From Roseibium aestuarii (GTDB lineage: Bacteria > Pseudomonadota > Alphaproteobacteria > Rhizobiales > Stappiaceae): a stretch of DNA of 64,000 nt. This document shows, piece by piece, positions 40,989-48,571 of the stretch. The stretch is from contig NZ_VORA01000002.1 of assembly GCF_008477545.1 (NCBI RefSeq), positions 496,001 to 560,000 of the forward strand, given 5' to 3'. How positions within the stretch are numbered: the stretch's first letter is position 1; each line of letters begins with the position of its first letter. Position numbers and translations under genes: made by a program. A model generated the notes under the pieces. It searched no databases and was not told the DNA's origin. It saw only the letters and a list, made by a program, of their open reading frames with translations.

Positions 40989-41885
40989 TCACGCCCGCGC
41001 GAAGGGCATCTCCATGAAACCGTGATCCATGCGGATCTGCAGGTCCGCCTCCGCGATCCGGATCAGGCTCCCCTCCTCCACCCAGACGGGTTCGGCCAGC
41101 AGTTTCGCATCCCGGATGCCGAGCTCCGGGACATCAAGACCCATGGCGTGGAACAGGGCGACCCGGCAGCCGGGCTTCGGATTGAGCCCGCTGGCAACCG
41201 GCGCGCGGTCCATCTTCAGATGATGGGCAATGTCCCATTCGCGCAGGCGATCGCCCTCGCGGGTCACCACCCAGCAGTGCATGTCCCGGCACACCCCACC
41301 CCGCTCTTCAGGGAAGAAGTAACCCGTGATATAGGCCGCCTCGATCCCGGCCGAACGCAGGCAGGCAATCAGATAGGTGTTGATGTCGACGCAGGACCCG
41401 ACCGTCGTGCCGCAGGAGAGGTAGGGCACCGCATCGAGCCCGTCATTGAAACGCAGCTCTGCGTGACCATAGACAAACCGCGCGTGGACCTCCTGGACGA
41501 TCCGCGCCACCGGATCCTCCTCTGCCCCTGCCCCGTTCGCCGGTCCCTCCTGGGCGAAGGCCTGAACCAGATCAGTCGCCGCGCGGCTGTAGCGGCTGTC
41601 ATGGACGGCGAACATGCCTTCAGGATACCCCTTGCCGCTGCCCTGAAACCCGTAGGTCAGGACAATGGCCTGCGCCCCCGGGTCCGGGGTGATCAGCGCG
41701 GCCTCCTGGCCGGTGTTGCGCTCCACCACCAGATCGACCGATCCGCCCTCCACCGACAGGCCGAGGGGCGTTTGATCCGGCGTCTGCAGCCCGAAGGGCG
41801 CAAGCAGCGGTCGGGTTTCGCCCACCCGGCACGCCACACGCACGGAAACGATGGCCTGGGGGCCAGTCTCAAGGGAAAACTGCAT
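40989..41885 (-). CDS. Transglutaminase-like cysteine protease/transferase
   Basis: A 298-aa protein. An N-terminal beta-rich domain (1-100) is followed by a transglutaminase-like core with the full triad: Cys165 in GSCVDINTYLIACLRSAGIEAAYITGYF, His203 in MHCWV and Asp218 in EWDIAHH. There is no signal peptide, so it acts in the cytoplasm. Its ATG lies 3 bp after the stop of an ArsR-family regulator, so the two are translated together. The pair is controlled by a perfect palindrome. Amide hydrolysis or transfer on a protein or peptide is the family activity; the substrate is unknown. Confidence 0.85.
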   Translation of the reverse strand: MQFSLETGPQAIVSVRVACRVGETRPLLAPFGLQTPDQTPLGLSVEGGSVDLVVERNTGQEAALITPDPGAQAIVLTYGFQGSGKGYPEGMFAVHDSRYSRAATDLVQAFAQEGPANGAGAEEDPVARIVQEVHARFVYGHAELRFNDGLDAVPYLSCGTTVGSCVDINTYLIACLRSAGIEAAYITGYFFPEERGGVCRDMHCWVVTREGDRLREWDIAHHLKMDRAPVASGLNPKPGCRVALFHAMGLDVPELGIRDAKLLAEPVWVEEGSLIRIAEADLQIRMDHGFMEMPFARA

Positions 41886-41888
41886 GGG

Positions 41889-42281
41889 TCAGCGCGTCCG
41901 ATCAGAGAAAGACATGGGAGAGCCAGGGGAACCGCAGGCATCCTCCTCGGCACAGCATTCCTGAAGCAGATAGGCTCCAAGTCCGGCCAGATGGGAGAAG
42001 GCGGCCCGGTTGACCACCGACCGCCCCTGCTTTTCCTGAGTGATAAGCCCGGCCTGCGCGAGGGAACGCAGATGGTGGGCCAGCGTCGACGGCGCCAGAC
42101 CCATGCGATCCTGGATGTCGCTGACCGTGAGCCCCTTGCGACCCGCCTTGACCAGGGCAAGCAGGACACTCAGCCGCGCCCCGGCCCCGAGCGCGGCAAA
42201 GCCCAGCGCCGCGCGCTCGAGTGTCAGCGCCTCCGGCACAGGTCCGGACTGAAGATCTGCAATGGAAGGGTCGGTCGACAT
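41889..42281 (-). CDS. ArsR-family regulator with C-terminal cysteines
   Basis: A 130-aa winged-helix repressor. Residues 25-95 carry the ArsR fold (GARLSVLLALVKAGRKGLTVSDIQDRMGLAPSTLAHHLRSLAQAGLITQEKQGR). The usual metal-binding ELCVC helix motif is replaced, but the tail has Cys109, Cys110 and Cys116 (ECCAEEDAC), which could bind a thiophilic ligand or metal or act as a redox switch (inference). It is followed without gap by the transglutaminase-like gene. A perfect 16-bp palindrome lies 23 bp upstream. Confidence 0.88.
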   Translation of the reverse strand: MSTDPSIADLQSGPVPEALTLERAALGFAALGAGARLSVLLALVKAGRKGLTVSDIQDRMGLAPSTLAHHLRSLAQAGLITQEKQGRSVVNRAAFSHLAGLGAYLLQECCAEEDACGSPGSPMSFSDRTR

Positions 42282-42303
42282 GAAGCTCGCGGAGAAAGAT
42301 TCG

Positions 42304-42319
42304 ATAAAACCGGTTTTAT
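42304..42319. promoter_or_regulatory. Perfect 16-bp palindrome, operator of the ArsR-transglutaminase pair
   Basis: ATAAAACCGGTTTTAT, 23 bp before the ArsR start and in the place where its promoter must lie. Size and symmetry fit an ArsR dimer site. Confidence 0.75.
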
Positions 42320-42394
42320 GGTTCTATTGAGCCTTCGACAAGCCCTTCCCGCAGGCCTCAGATACACACCCGATCCGGATCCCGCTCCGAGCGG

Positions 42395-42784
42395 TCAGCT
42401 TTCTCCGAAGAGCCGGTCGATGCTGACCGGTCCTCCGCCCGCGGCAGCGAGATAGAGGAAACACATGCCCGAGACGATGGCCAGCTCGTCGCCCTTGAGG
42501 CTCGGAACGCCGCCGTGAGGGGCATGAACGAGCAGATAGCCGAGGGCAATGAAGCCGAAGGCCCCGAGCGCGGCCGTCCGCGTGTAGAGACCGGCCACCA
42601 GCAGGCCACCGCAGACAAGCTCGACCAGGCCGCTCCAGCCTTCGAAACTGTCCAGCTCGACCCCGGCCAGCCCGCTCTGGGGAAAGCCGAAGAATTTGCT
42701 CATGCCATATTGAAGAAAGGCCAGCCCGCAGATGACCCGCATCAGGCTGAGCAGCAAGGGCGTATAGGGTTTGAGGAACGTCAC
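42395..42784 (-). CDS. DoxX family membrane protein
   Basis: A 129-aa inner-membrane protein with four helices. LLLSLMRVICGLAFLQYGMSKFFGFP, WSGLVELVCGGLLVAGLYTRTAALGAFGFIALGYLLVHAP and ELAIVSGMCFLYLAAAGGGPVSID are typical of the DoxX/YphA branch. GTG at 42784 is the supported start (GGGAG 6 nt upstream; family N-terminus). These proteins are linked to thiol and redox homeostasis in some bacteria. It lies 76 bp upstream of the ArsR operator on the same strand. Confidence 0.88.
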   Translation of the reverse strand: MTFLKPYTPLLLSLMRVICGLAFLQYGMSKFFGFPQSGLAGVELDSFEGWSGLVELVCGGLLVAGLYTRTAALGAFGFIALGYLLVHAPHGGVPSLKGDELAIVSGMCFLYLAAAGGGPVSIDRLFGES

Positions 42785-43064
42785 GACACACTCCCGTCCT
42801 TCCCCGCAACTCTCTCCATGGCGCATCCCCTTGCCTCACCCAAGGGAAGTATAAGGCCCCATACGTAAAACTATCATTCGGAGTCTCGCGCAGGTTTGCG
42901 TCAAATCCGTTTCAAATTCGACGGATCGGCCCAGCTGCGCGTGCTGCCTGCTCCAGCCCCCGCGCTTGCCCTTCTCTTGCCCCCACCCTTGCCCCCGCTC
43001 TTGCCAAGACGCCGTCAAGCGTCGTAGGCCGGTGGCAGCACGATCCTCTCAGGACCCATCCGAC

Positions 43065-44246
43065 ATGACCGCCCAGACGCCTTCCGCACCGACCTCGCCC
43101 GTCACCCCGCCCCCGCTGACGGACGGCCTGCTGGAACTGCGTCACGCCCTGCACCGGCACCCGGAGGTTTCCGGAGAGGAACAGGCGACCGCTGAGCGCA
43201 TCCGCACCTGGCTTGCACCCCTGTCTCCCGATCAGATGCTGACGGATCTGGGCGGACACGGACTGGTCGCCGTCTTCGAGGCACCCGCCCCCGGCCCCAT
43301 GCTCCTCCTGCGCTGCGAGCTGGATGCCCTGCCGATCCACGAGACCTCCGGCGCCGCCCACGCCTCACGGATCCCCGGCAAGGGGCACCTCTGCGGCCAC
43401 GACGGCCATATGACGATCCTTTGCGCCGTGGCGGAAGAACTCGCCCGCCAACGTCCGGCACGCGGAAAGGTGGCGCTGCTGTTCCAGCCTGCCGAAGAGG
43501 ACGGATCCGGCGCGGCCCGGGTGATCGAGGAGGCGGCCTTCCGCGCTCTTGCGCCCGACATGGCGCTCTCCCTTCACAACATGCCCGGATTGCCGATCGG
43601 CACGGCCGCCCTCAAGGCCGGTCCGGTCAATTGCGCGTCGCGAGGACTGAAGATCACCTTCTCCGGCCGCACCGCCCATGCCTCGCAGCCCGAAACAGGT
43701 ACATCCCCCATGCCGGCCATGTCCGCGCTCATGCCAGCGCTCAGCGCCCTGTCGCGCGGCACCCAGGCCAATGCGGATTTCCGGCTGGTGACCGTGACCC
43801 ACGCCCGGCTAGGGGAAGAAGCCTTCGGCATTGCGCCGGGGGAAGGTGCGGTCTGGGTGACCCTGCGCACCCTGACCGACTACCACATGGCAGCACTTTG
43901 CGAGGATGCGGAGGCACTCGCCCGCCGCCTGGCTGCGGAACACGGGCTGGGGGTCAGCTTCTCCACCCACGATGTCTTCCACCACTGCGAGAATGCCCAA
44001 GAGGCAACCGACGCACTGGCGAGCGCCCTCGACCGGCAGGGCGTGACCTGGGGCGACACCGGCCTGCCCTGGCGGCCATCCGAGGACTTCGGCCGCTACC
44101 GGGCCCTGTGCCCGGCCGCCATGCTGTTTCTCGGCGCGGGAGAAGCCTGCCCGGCGCTGCACAATCCCGACTACGACTTCCCCGACGCACTCATCCCACT
44201 GGGCGCGGGCATCTTCCTTCAGGCCATCCGCGACCAGCTCGGCTGA
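43065..44246 (+). CDS. M20 family amidohydrolase (IAA-amino acid hydrolase/hippurate hydrolase type)
   Basis: A 393-aa metal-dependent aminoacylase-type hydrolase. The M20D motifs are in order: LRHALHRHPEVSGEE, LRCELDALPIHE, the metal-binding GHLCGHDGHMTIL, the catalytic LLFQPAEEDGSGAARVIEEAAF and LSLHNMPGLPIG. Length is typical. It removes the acyl group from an N-acyl amino acid; the natural substrate is not evident. Divergent from doxX and convergent with the DUF930 gene 31 bp away. Confidence 0.93.
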   Translation: MTAQTPSAPTSPVTPPPLTDGLLELRHALHRHPEVSGEEQATAERIRTWLAPLSPDQMLTDLGGHGLVAVFEAPAPGPMLLLRCELDALPIHETSGAAHASRIPGKGHLCGHDGHMTILCAVAEELARQRPARGKVALLFQPAEEDGSGAARVIEEAAFRALAPDMALSLHNMPGLPIGTAALKAGPVNCASRGLKITFSGRTAHASQPETGTSPMPAMSALMPALSALSRGTQANADFRLVTVTHARLGEEAFGIAPGEGAVWVTLRTLTDYHMAALCEDAEALARRLAAEHGLGVSFSTHDVFHHCENAQEATDALASALDRQGVTWGDTGLPWRPSEDFGRYRALCPAAMLFLGAGEACPALHNPDYDFPDALIPLGAGIFLQAIRDQLG

Positions 44247-44277
44247 TCGAAAGCGGCCGCCGGAGCCTCCCGGAGCC

Positions 44278-45678
44278 TCAGAAGCTCGGCAGACCGCGCT
44301 CGGCCCACTGGGCGGGCCGGATCGGCGGCCCGACCCGGAAGGAGAAGGCCTGGACCTTGCGGATCTCGTCGTCGGCCTCGCAGCGGAAGGCAAGGTCATA
44401 CCAGACCCCGCGCGAGCGATAGGCCGCCTGCGCCGGCTCCAGAAACGTGCCGCCCGAAGGCCGGAAGCTCGGCAGCATCTCCGGCGGGCGACCGGGATCG
44501 AAAGACCGAAGCTGGGCATCCAGCTCCGTCATGCAGAGAAGGTTGAGACGCTGCGCCGGCCCCATGCCCCGCATCGCCGTCTGGCTGCGGGTATCCCCGA
44601 GGATCTGGTTGGAGAACAGCTCCCGCGCCCGGGCGAGCGGCGGAACCCCCGCAGGGTCGGAGGTGCGCCCCCCCGCCCGAGAGGCCTCCCTGGTGGCCGT
44701 GGGCTGGTTCTGCCGGGCAGGTCGCTCGGAAGGTGCCGGCTTCTGCGTCGGTCGTGCCCGCGACAACCGCACCTCCAGGTCGCCTTGCCCCGGCAAGGGG
44801 TCTGGCTCCAGCGTGCTCTCCGGATCTGCCCCACTCGAGAGGGCCTCGTCGCTCGCCGCTTGCTCGTCGGGGCTGAGTGCTGCCACCTCGACCGGCTCGG
44901 TCGGCGTTTCAGGCTCCGGATCGGCAACGGCCTCTGGCGAAACGGGTTGGGAGACGGTCGGCTCGGCTTCTTCGGCCTTTTCCGCTTCAGCTTCAGCCAC
45001 CTCGGAAGCAGTCTCGTCGCTGTCCTCGCTCGCCGCAGCTTCGGCCGTCTGCGCCGCGTTCAGATTGGAAGCGTCCGGCGGGGTATCCGCCGCGCCGGTC
45101 GAATCCTCCGGTGCCGTTCCCTTGGCCAGCTCCGGACCCGCCTGATCCTCGTCGCCAAAGGCAAAGACCGGCTGCAACACCGGAGCCTGCTCTGCTGGAT
45201 GGACTGGCGGCGGTTCGACGGCGGGCTGCGTCTCCGGTTCGGGCGGCGGCGGGGTCTGTTCGGCCTGCTCCTGGCGCGCAGGTTCCGGCTCGGGCACCTC
45301 CTCCGCCTTCTCCTCGGGTGCGGGGGGCTCGGCCTTCTGAGGTTCGGCGGTAGGGTCCTGAGCAGGAGGCGGCACGAGAGCCACCTCGATCGACGGCAGT
45401 GTCGGCGGTTGCTCGAAGGTCTCTGTCTTCTGCTCGACCAGCACGAGCCCCACCACGGCATGCAGCACCAGAGACACGACCAGAGCAATGGAAAACAGGC
45501 TGGAAGGCAGTCTGACGCCGTGCGCATGCACAGGCACAGACTCATGGACCGGCAGGACGGGGCGCTCGGCACTCAGGTCGATTGGGGGATGAGATATCTC
45601 TTCCTCTGAGGACAAGACGACCGGCCTTCCACTTGCAAGTCTCTTCATGGCGCCCGCCACTTCGCGATCACGGGCCAT
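44278..45678 (-). CDS. Proline-rich membrane-anchored DUF930 protein
   Basis: A 466-aa protein. An N-terminal cytoplasmic part is followed by one membrane helix (about residues 60-81), a long Glu/Pro/Ala-rich and Gln-rich linker (about 100-330) like that of TonB, and a C-terminal DUF930 domain (CMTELDAQLRSFDP, GVWYDLAFRCEADDEIRKVQAFSFRVG). The layout suggests a periplasm-spanning protein whose DUF930 end meets a partner; there is no TonB-type C-terminus. The acidic, low-complexity linker varies in relatives. The ATG at 45678 has no good ribosome site, and an in-frame ATG ten codons later is an alternative. Confidence 0.85.
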   Translation of the reverse strand: MARDREVAGAMKRLASGRPVVLSSEEEISHPPIDLSAERPVLPVHESVPVHAHGVRLPSSLFSIALVVSLVLHAVVGLVLVEQKTETFEQPPTLPSIEVALVPPPAQDPTAEPQKAEPPAPEEKAEEVPEPEPARQEQAEQTPPPPEPETQPAVEPPPVHPAEQAPVLQPVFAFGDEDQAGPELAKGTAPEDSTGAADTPPDASNLNAAQTAEAAASEDSDETASEVAEAEAEKAEEAEPTVSQPVSPEAVADPEPETPTEPVEVAALSPDEQAASDEALSSGADPESTLEPDPLPGQGDLEVRLSRARPTQKPAPSERPARQNQPTATREASRAGGRTSDPAGVPPLARARELFSNQILGDTRSQTAMRGMGPAQRLNLLCMTELDAQLRSFDPGRPPEMLPSFRPSGGTFLEPAQAAYRSRGVWYDLAFRCEADDEIRKVQAFSFRVGPPIRPAQWAERGLPSF

Positions 45679-46053
45679 CGTTCAATGGATTTCGACCAGT
45701 CGAAACCTGATGCGCGGGGACACGCTCTCGTCTCGTCCCGTGAAGCAGAGCCGACCTAAGCCATGAAACTAAGGCAGGATTCAGGTTGGGCGCAAAGAGC
45801 ACCACCCTCCCGTCTCTCCCACCTCGCCGTCCCGGCCTTGCGCCGGGACCCGAGGCTCCGAGTGAGGTCTCGGATCAAGTCCGGGTTGGCGACGTGCAAA
45901 ACCTTACCATCGTCACCCCGGACGAAGCGTTCGCGGAGATCCGGGGCCGGTGAGTCGAATGCCTGTCTAAAAACCCATGAGCTCTCCGATCCCGGATCTC
46001 CCACGGTCGTCCGGGATGACAACCAAAAAAAACCCAGAAATCAAAAAGACAGC
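45679..46053. other. Intergenic region between the DUF930 gene and rpoD
   Basis: No gene. Mostly filled by palindromic repeats (45829-46017). The minus-strand DUF930 promoter must lie in the first ~150 bp. Confidence 0.55.
45829..46017. repeat. Cluster of REP-like palindromes
   Basis: Three successive stem-forming elements: GTCCCGGC / GCCGGGAC (45829-45849), CCCCGGA / TCCGGGG (45916-45946) and ATCCCGGA / TCCGGGAT (45989-46017). They contain recurrent phrases such as GGATCAAGTCCGGG and CGGACGAAGCG-type text, common in dispersed intergenic repeats of Hyphomicrobiales. A single related hairpin occurs at 25433-25453. Confidence 0.6.
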
Positions 46054-46080
46054 AAAAAACCCGGCGTTTCCGCCGGGTTC
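46054..46080 (-). terminator. Rho-independent terminator of rpoD
   Basis: Minus-strand stem AACCCGGCG / CGCCGGGTT, GAAA loop, six Ts, 26 bp after the rpoD stop. Confidence 0.93.
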
Positions 46081-46105
46081 TTCAACTCTAGACACGTCAG
46101 TCAGC

Positions 46106-48100
46106 TCAGCTGTCGAGGAACGACCGCAGCTTGCGCGAGCGGCTCGGGTGCTTGAGCTTGCGGAGCGCCTTGGCCTCGATCTGACGGATACGTTCGCGGG
46201 TCACGGAGAACTGCTGACCCACCTCTTCCAGGGTGTGGTCGGTGTTCATGCCGATGCCGAAACGCATGCGCAGGACGCGCTCCTCGCGCGGCGTGAGCGA
46301 GGCGAGAACGCGGGTCGTGGTCTCGCGCAGGTTCGACTGGATCGCCGCATCGATGGGCAGAACCGCGTTCTTGTCCTCGATGAAGTCGCCCAGGTGGCTG
46401 TCTTCCTCGTCCCCGATCGGGGTTTCGAGCGAGATCGGCTCCTTGGCGATCTTCAGGACCTTGCGGACCTTTTCCAGCGGCATCTGCAGCTTTTCGGCCA
46501 GCTCTTCCGGGGTCGGCTCGCGGCCGATCTCGTGCAGCATCTGGCGCGAGGTGCGCACGATCTTGTTGATCGTCTCGATCATGTGCACCGGAATACGGAT
46601 CGTGCGAGCCTGGTCGGCGATCGACCGGGTGATCGCCTGACGGATCCACCAGGTGGCATAGGTCGAGAACTTGTAGCCGCGGCGGTACTCGAACTTGTCC
46701 ACGGCCTTCATCAGACCGATGTTGCCTTCCTGGATCAGATCCAGGAACTGCAGGCCACGGTTCGTGTATTTCTTGGCGATGGAGATCACGAGACGCAGGT
46801 TGGCCTCGACCATCTCCTTCTTAGCGATGCGGGCTTCGCGCTCGCCCTTCTGCACCATGGCGACGATGCGGCGGAACTCGATAATTTCCAGACCGGTCTC
46901 GGTCGCCAGCGTCTGGATTTCCTGACGCAGCTCGCGAATGTTGTCCTTCTCGGTGGCGACGAAGTTCTTCCACCCGCGGGTGGAAAGGTTCGCCACTTTC
47001 CGCAGCCAGTTCGGATCCAGCTCCGAGCCCTGATACTGCTTCAGGAAGTCGGTGCGGTCGACCTTGTAGCTGTCGGCAAGACGCAGCAGACGGCCTTCAT
47101 AGCCCATCAGGCGCTTGTTGATGTCATAGAGCTGGGCAACCAGCGCGTCGATGCGGTTCTGGTTGAGCGACAGGCTCTTCACATCAAGGACGATGTCGTC
47201 CTTCAGCTTCTTGTAGCGGCGCTCCTGCGAGGGCGTCAGCGTCTTGTTGGCGAGCTTGTTCTCGACCAGCTGATCCTGCAACTTGCGCAGCTTCTTGTAG
47301 TTTTCGGCGATGTTGTCGAAGGTCTCGAGAACCTGCGGCTTCAGCTCGGCTTCCATGGCCGACAGGGACACGTTGGACTCGAACTCGTCGTCCTCGTCCT
47401 CGTCGCTTTCCTCGCCTTCGGTCTGCTCGTCGCCGTTCTCGGACTTGGCCTGGGGGAACCCGCCCTCCTCGGCATCCTCGTCGTCGTCATTGTCGCCCGT
47501 CGGGCCGTTCTTGGCGTCCGGGCCGGCATATGTCGCCTCGAGGTCGATGATGTCGCGCAGGAGAACCTGGGCTTCATTCAGCTCGTCGCGCCAGATGATG
47601 ATGGCCTGGAAGGTCAGCGGGCTTTCGCACAGACCGGCGATCATCGCCTCGCGGCCAGCCTCGATACGCTTGGCGATGGCAATTTCGCCTTCGCGCGACA
47701 GCAGCTCGACCGATCCCATTTCGCGCAGATACATGCGCACGGGGTCGTCGGTCCGATCCGTCGGCTCCTTGGCGGTGCCACTCTTGGCCAGGGACGTGCT
47801 GCTCGCCGGGGCCAGTTCGCCACCGTCGATCTCCTCGGCCGGAGCCTCGTCAACCTCGTCGGAATCGATCACGTTGATGCCCATGTCGGACAGCATCGCC
47901 ATGATGTCTTCGATCTTTTCCGAAGACACCTGTTCAGACGGCAAGACCTCGTTGAGTTCGTCATAGGTGACGTACCCACGCTTCTTGGCCGTCTTGATCA
48001 TCCGCTTGACGGCTGCATCCGACAGATCCAGAAGCGGACCATCGGGATTGTCCGCCGAATTGTCCTGGTTCTCGTCTGCCTGCGTCGCCTTAGATACCAT
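46106..48100 (-). CDS. rpoD: RNA polymerase sigma factor RpoD (sigma-70)
   Basis: Primary sigma factor, 664 aa. Region 1.1 is at the start, a long acidic non-conserved insert follows (about 200-260), region 2 contains the RNAP-melting helix [32 protein letters not shown], region 3 follows with [21 protein letters not shown], and region 4.2 ends the protein ([27 protein letters not shown]). The ATG at 48100 has GGAG 6 nt upstream. It follows dnaG after 471 bp, so it probably has its own promoter in addition to any macromolecular-synthesis operon transcript. A CtrA-type box lies 156-170 bp upstream of the start. Confidence 0.98.
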   Translation of the reverse strand: MVSKATQADENQDNSADNPDGPLLDLSDAAVKRMIKTAKKRGYVTYDELNEVLPSEQVSSEKIEDIMAMLSDMGINVIDSDEVDEAPAEEIDGGELAPASSTSLAKSGTAKEPTDRTDDPVRMYLREMGSVELLSREGEIAIAKRIEAGREAMIAGLCESPLTFQAIIIWRDELNEAQVLLRDIIDLEATYAGPDAKNGPTGDNDDDEDAEEGGFPQAKSENGDEQTEGEESDEDEDDEFESNVSLSAMEAELKPQVLETFDNIAENYKKLRKLQDQLVENKLANKTLTPSQERRYKKLKDDIVLDVKSLSLNQNRIDALVAQLYDINKRLMGYEGRLLRLADSYKVDRTDFLKQYQGSELDPNWLRKVANLSTRGWKNFVATEKDNIRELRQEIQTLATETGLEIIEFRRIVAMVQKGEREARIAKKEMVEANLRLVISIAKKYTNRGLQFLDLIQEGNIGLMKAVDKFEYRRGYKFSTYATWWIRQAITRSIADQARTIRIPVHMIETINKIVRTSRQMLHEIGREPTPEELAEKLQMPLEKVRKVLKIAKEPISLETPIGDEEDSHLGDFIEDKNAVLPIDAAIQSNLRETTTRVLASLTPREERVLRMRFGIGMNTDHTLEEVGQQFSVTRERIRQIEAKALRKLKHPSRSRKLRSFLDS

Positions 48101-48212
48101 ATTCTGCTCCAACTCGCGGCCCGCTCCGCCGCGTGAAAACCCAGATGATCCTCAACCCGGTGGGTCCGCCAGCGCGCATGCATCCGGTGTTGCGCAGGCT
48201 TCGCGAACCCCT

Positions 48213-48227
48213 ACCCGAAATTCGGGT
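48213..48227. promoter_or_regulatory. Palindrome upstream of rpoD
   Basis: ACCCGAA, one base, TTCGGGT: perfectly symmetric 7-bp arms, 113 bp before the rpoD start. Could be a regulator site or a leader hairpin; the binding protein is unknown. Confidence 0.4.
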
Positions 48228-48255
48228 CATTGCCTCGGGTTGTAGATCGTGTCCC

Positions 48256-48270
48256 TTAAGTCCCGATTAA
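48256..48270. promoter_or_regulatory. CtrA-type box upstream of rpoD
   Basis: Exact TTAA-GTCCCGA-TTAA, followed by CC, so the right half is the full TTAACC. It lies 156 bp before the rpoD ATG. Occupancy by CtrA is inferred from the consensus. Confidence 0.6.
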
Positions 48271-48571
48271 CCGTGAAAAAAATTTCTGAATCCCGATCAG
48301 AGGATCCAAAATTTCGCACAGGTAGCCGACCGCTCCGAGGCAAGGCCCCGCACGGATGATTTCAGATGGGTCTGCAGCCTCGTCAAGACTTCTCGCCGGG
48401 GCCTCAAGGGGCCGTTCCGCGGCATGTGTGCTGCAAGTTCCTATGTAGCTCGCCTTTCCGGATTCGCAAGGGCGATTCGGGTCGGGTCAATCAGAAAGCG
48501 GCAAAAACTTTGCCATATTGGTAAATTTGCCGGCCAAACAGCCCCATTTTCGCTCCCGTTCGAGGCACTGC

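Larger units (their letters stand above)
48101..48571. other. dnaG-rpoD intergenic region
   Basis: No gene in 471 bp. It contains a perfect palindrome ACCCGAA-A-TTCGGGT (48213-48227), the CtrA-type box (48256-48270) and A/T-rich promoter-like sequence around 48270-48320. Confidence 0.6.

Noticed and set aside
45977-48136. Plus-strand frame of 719 codons across rpoD
   Set aside because: Antisense to rpoD, begins inside the rpoD terminator region and shows only Leu/Gly/His-rich text.
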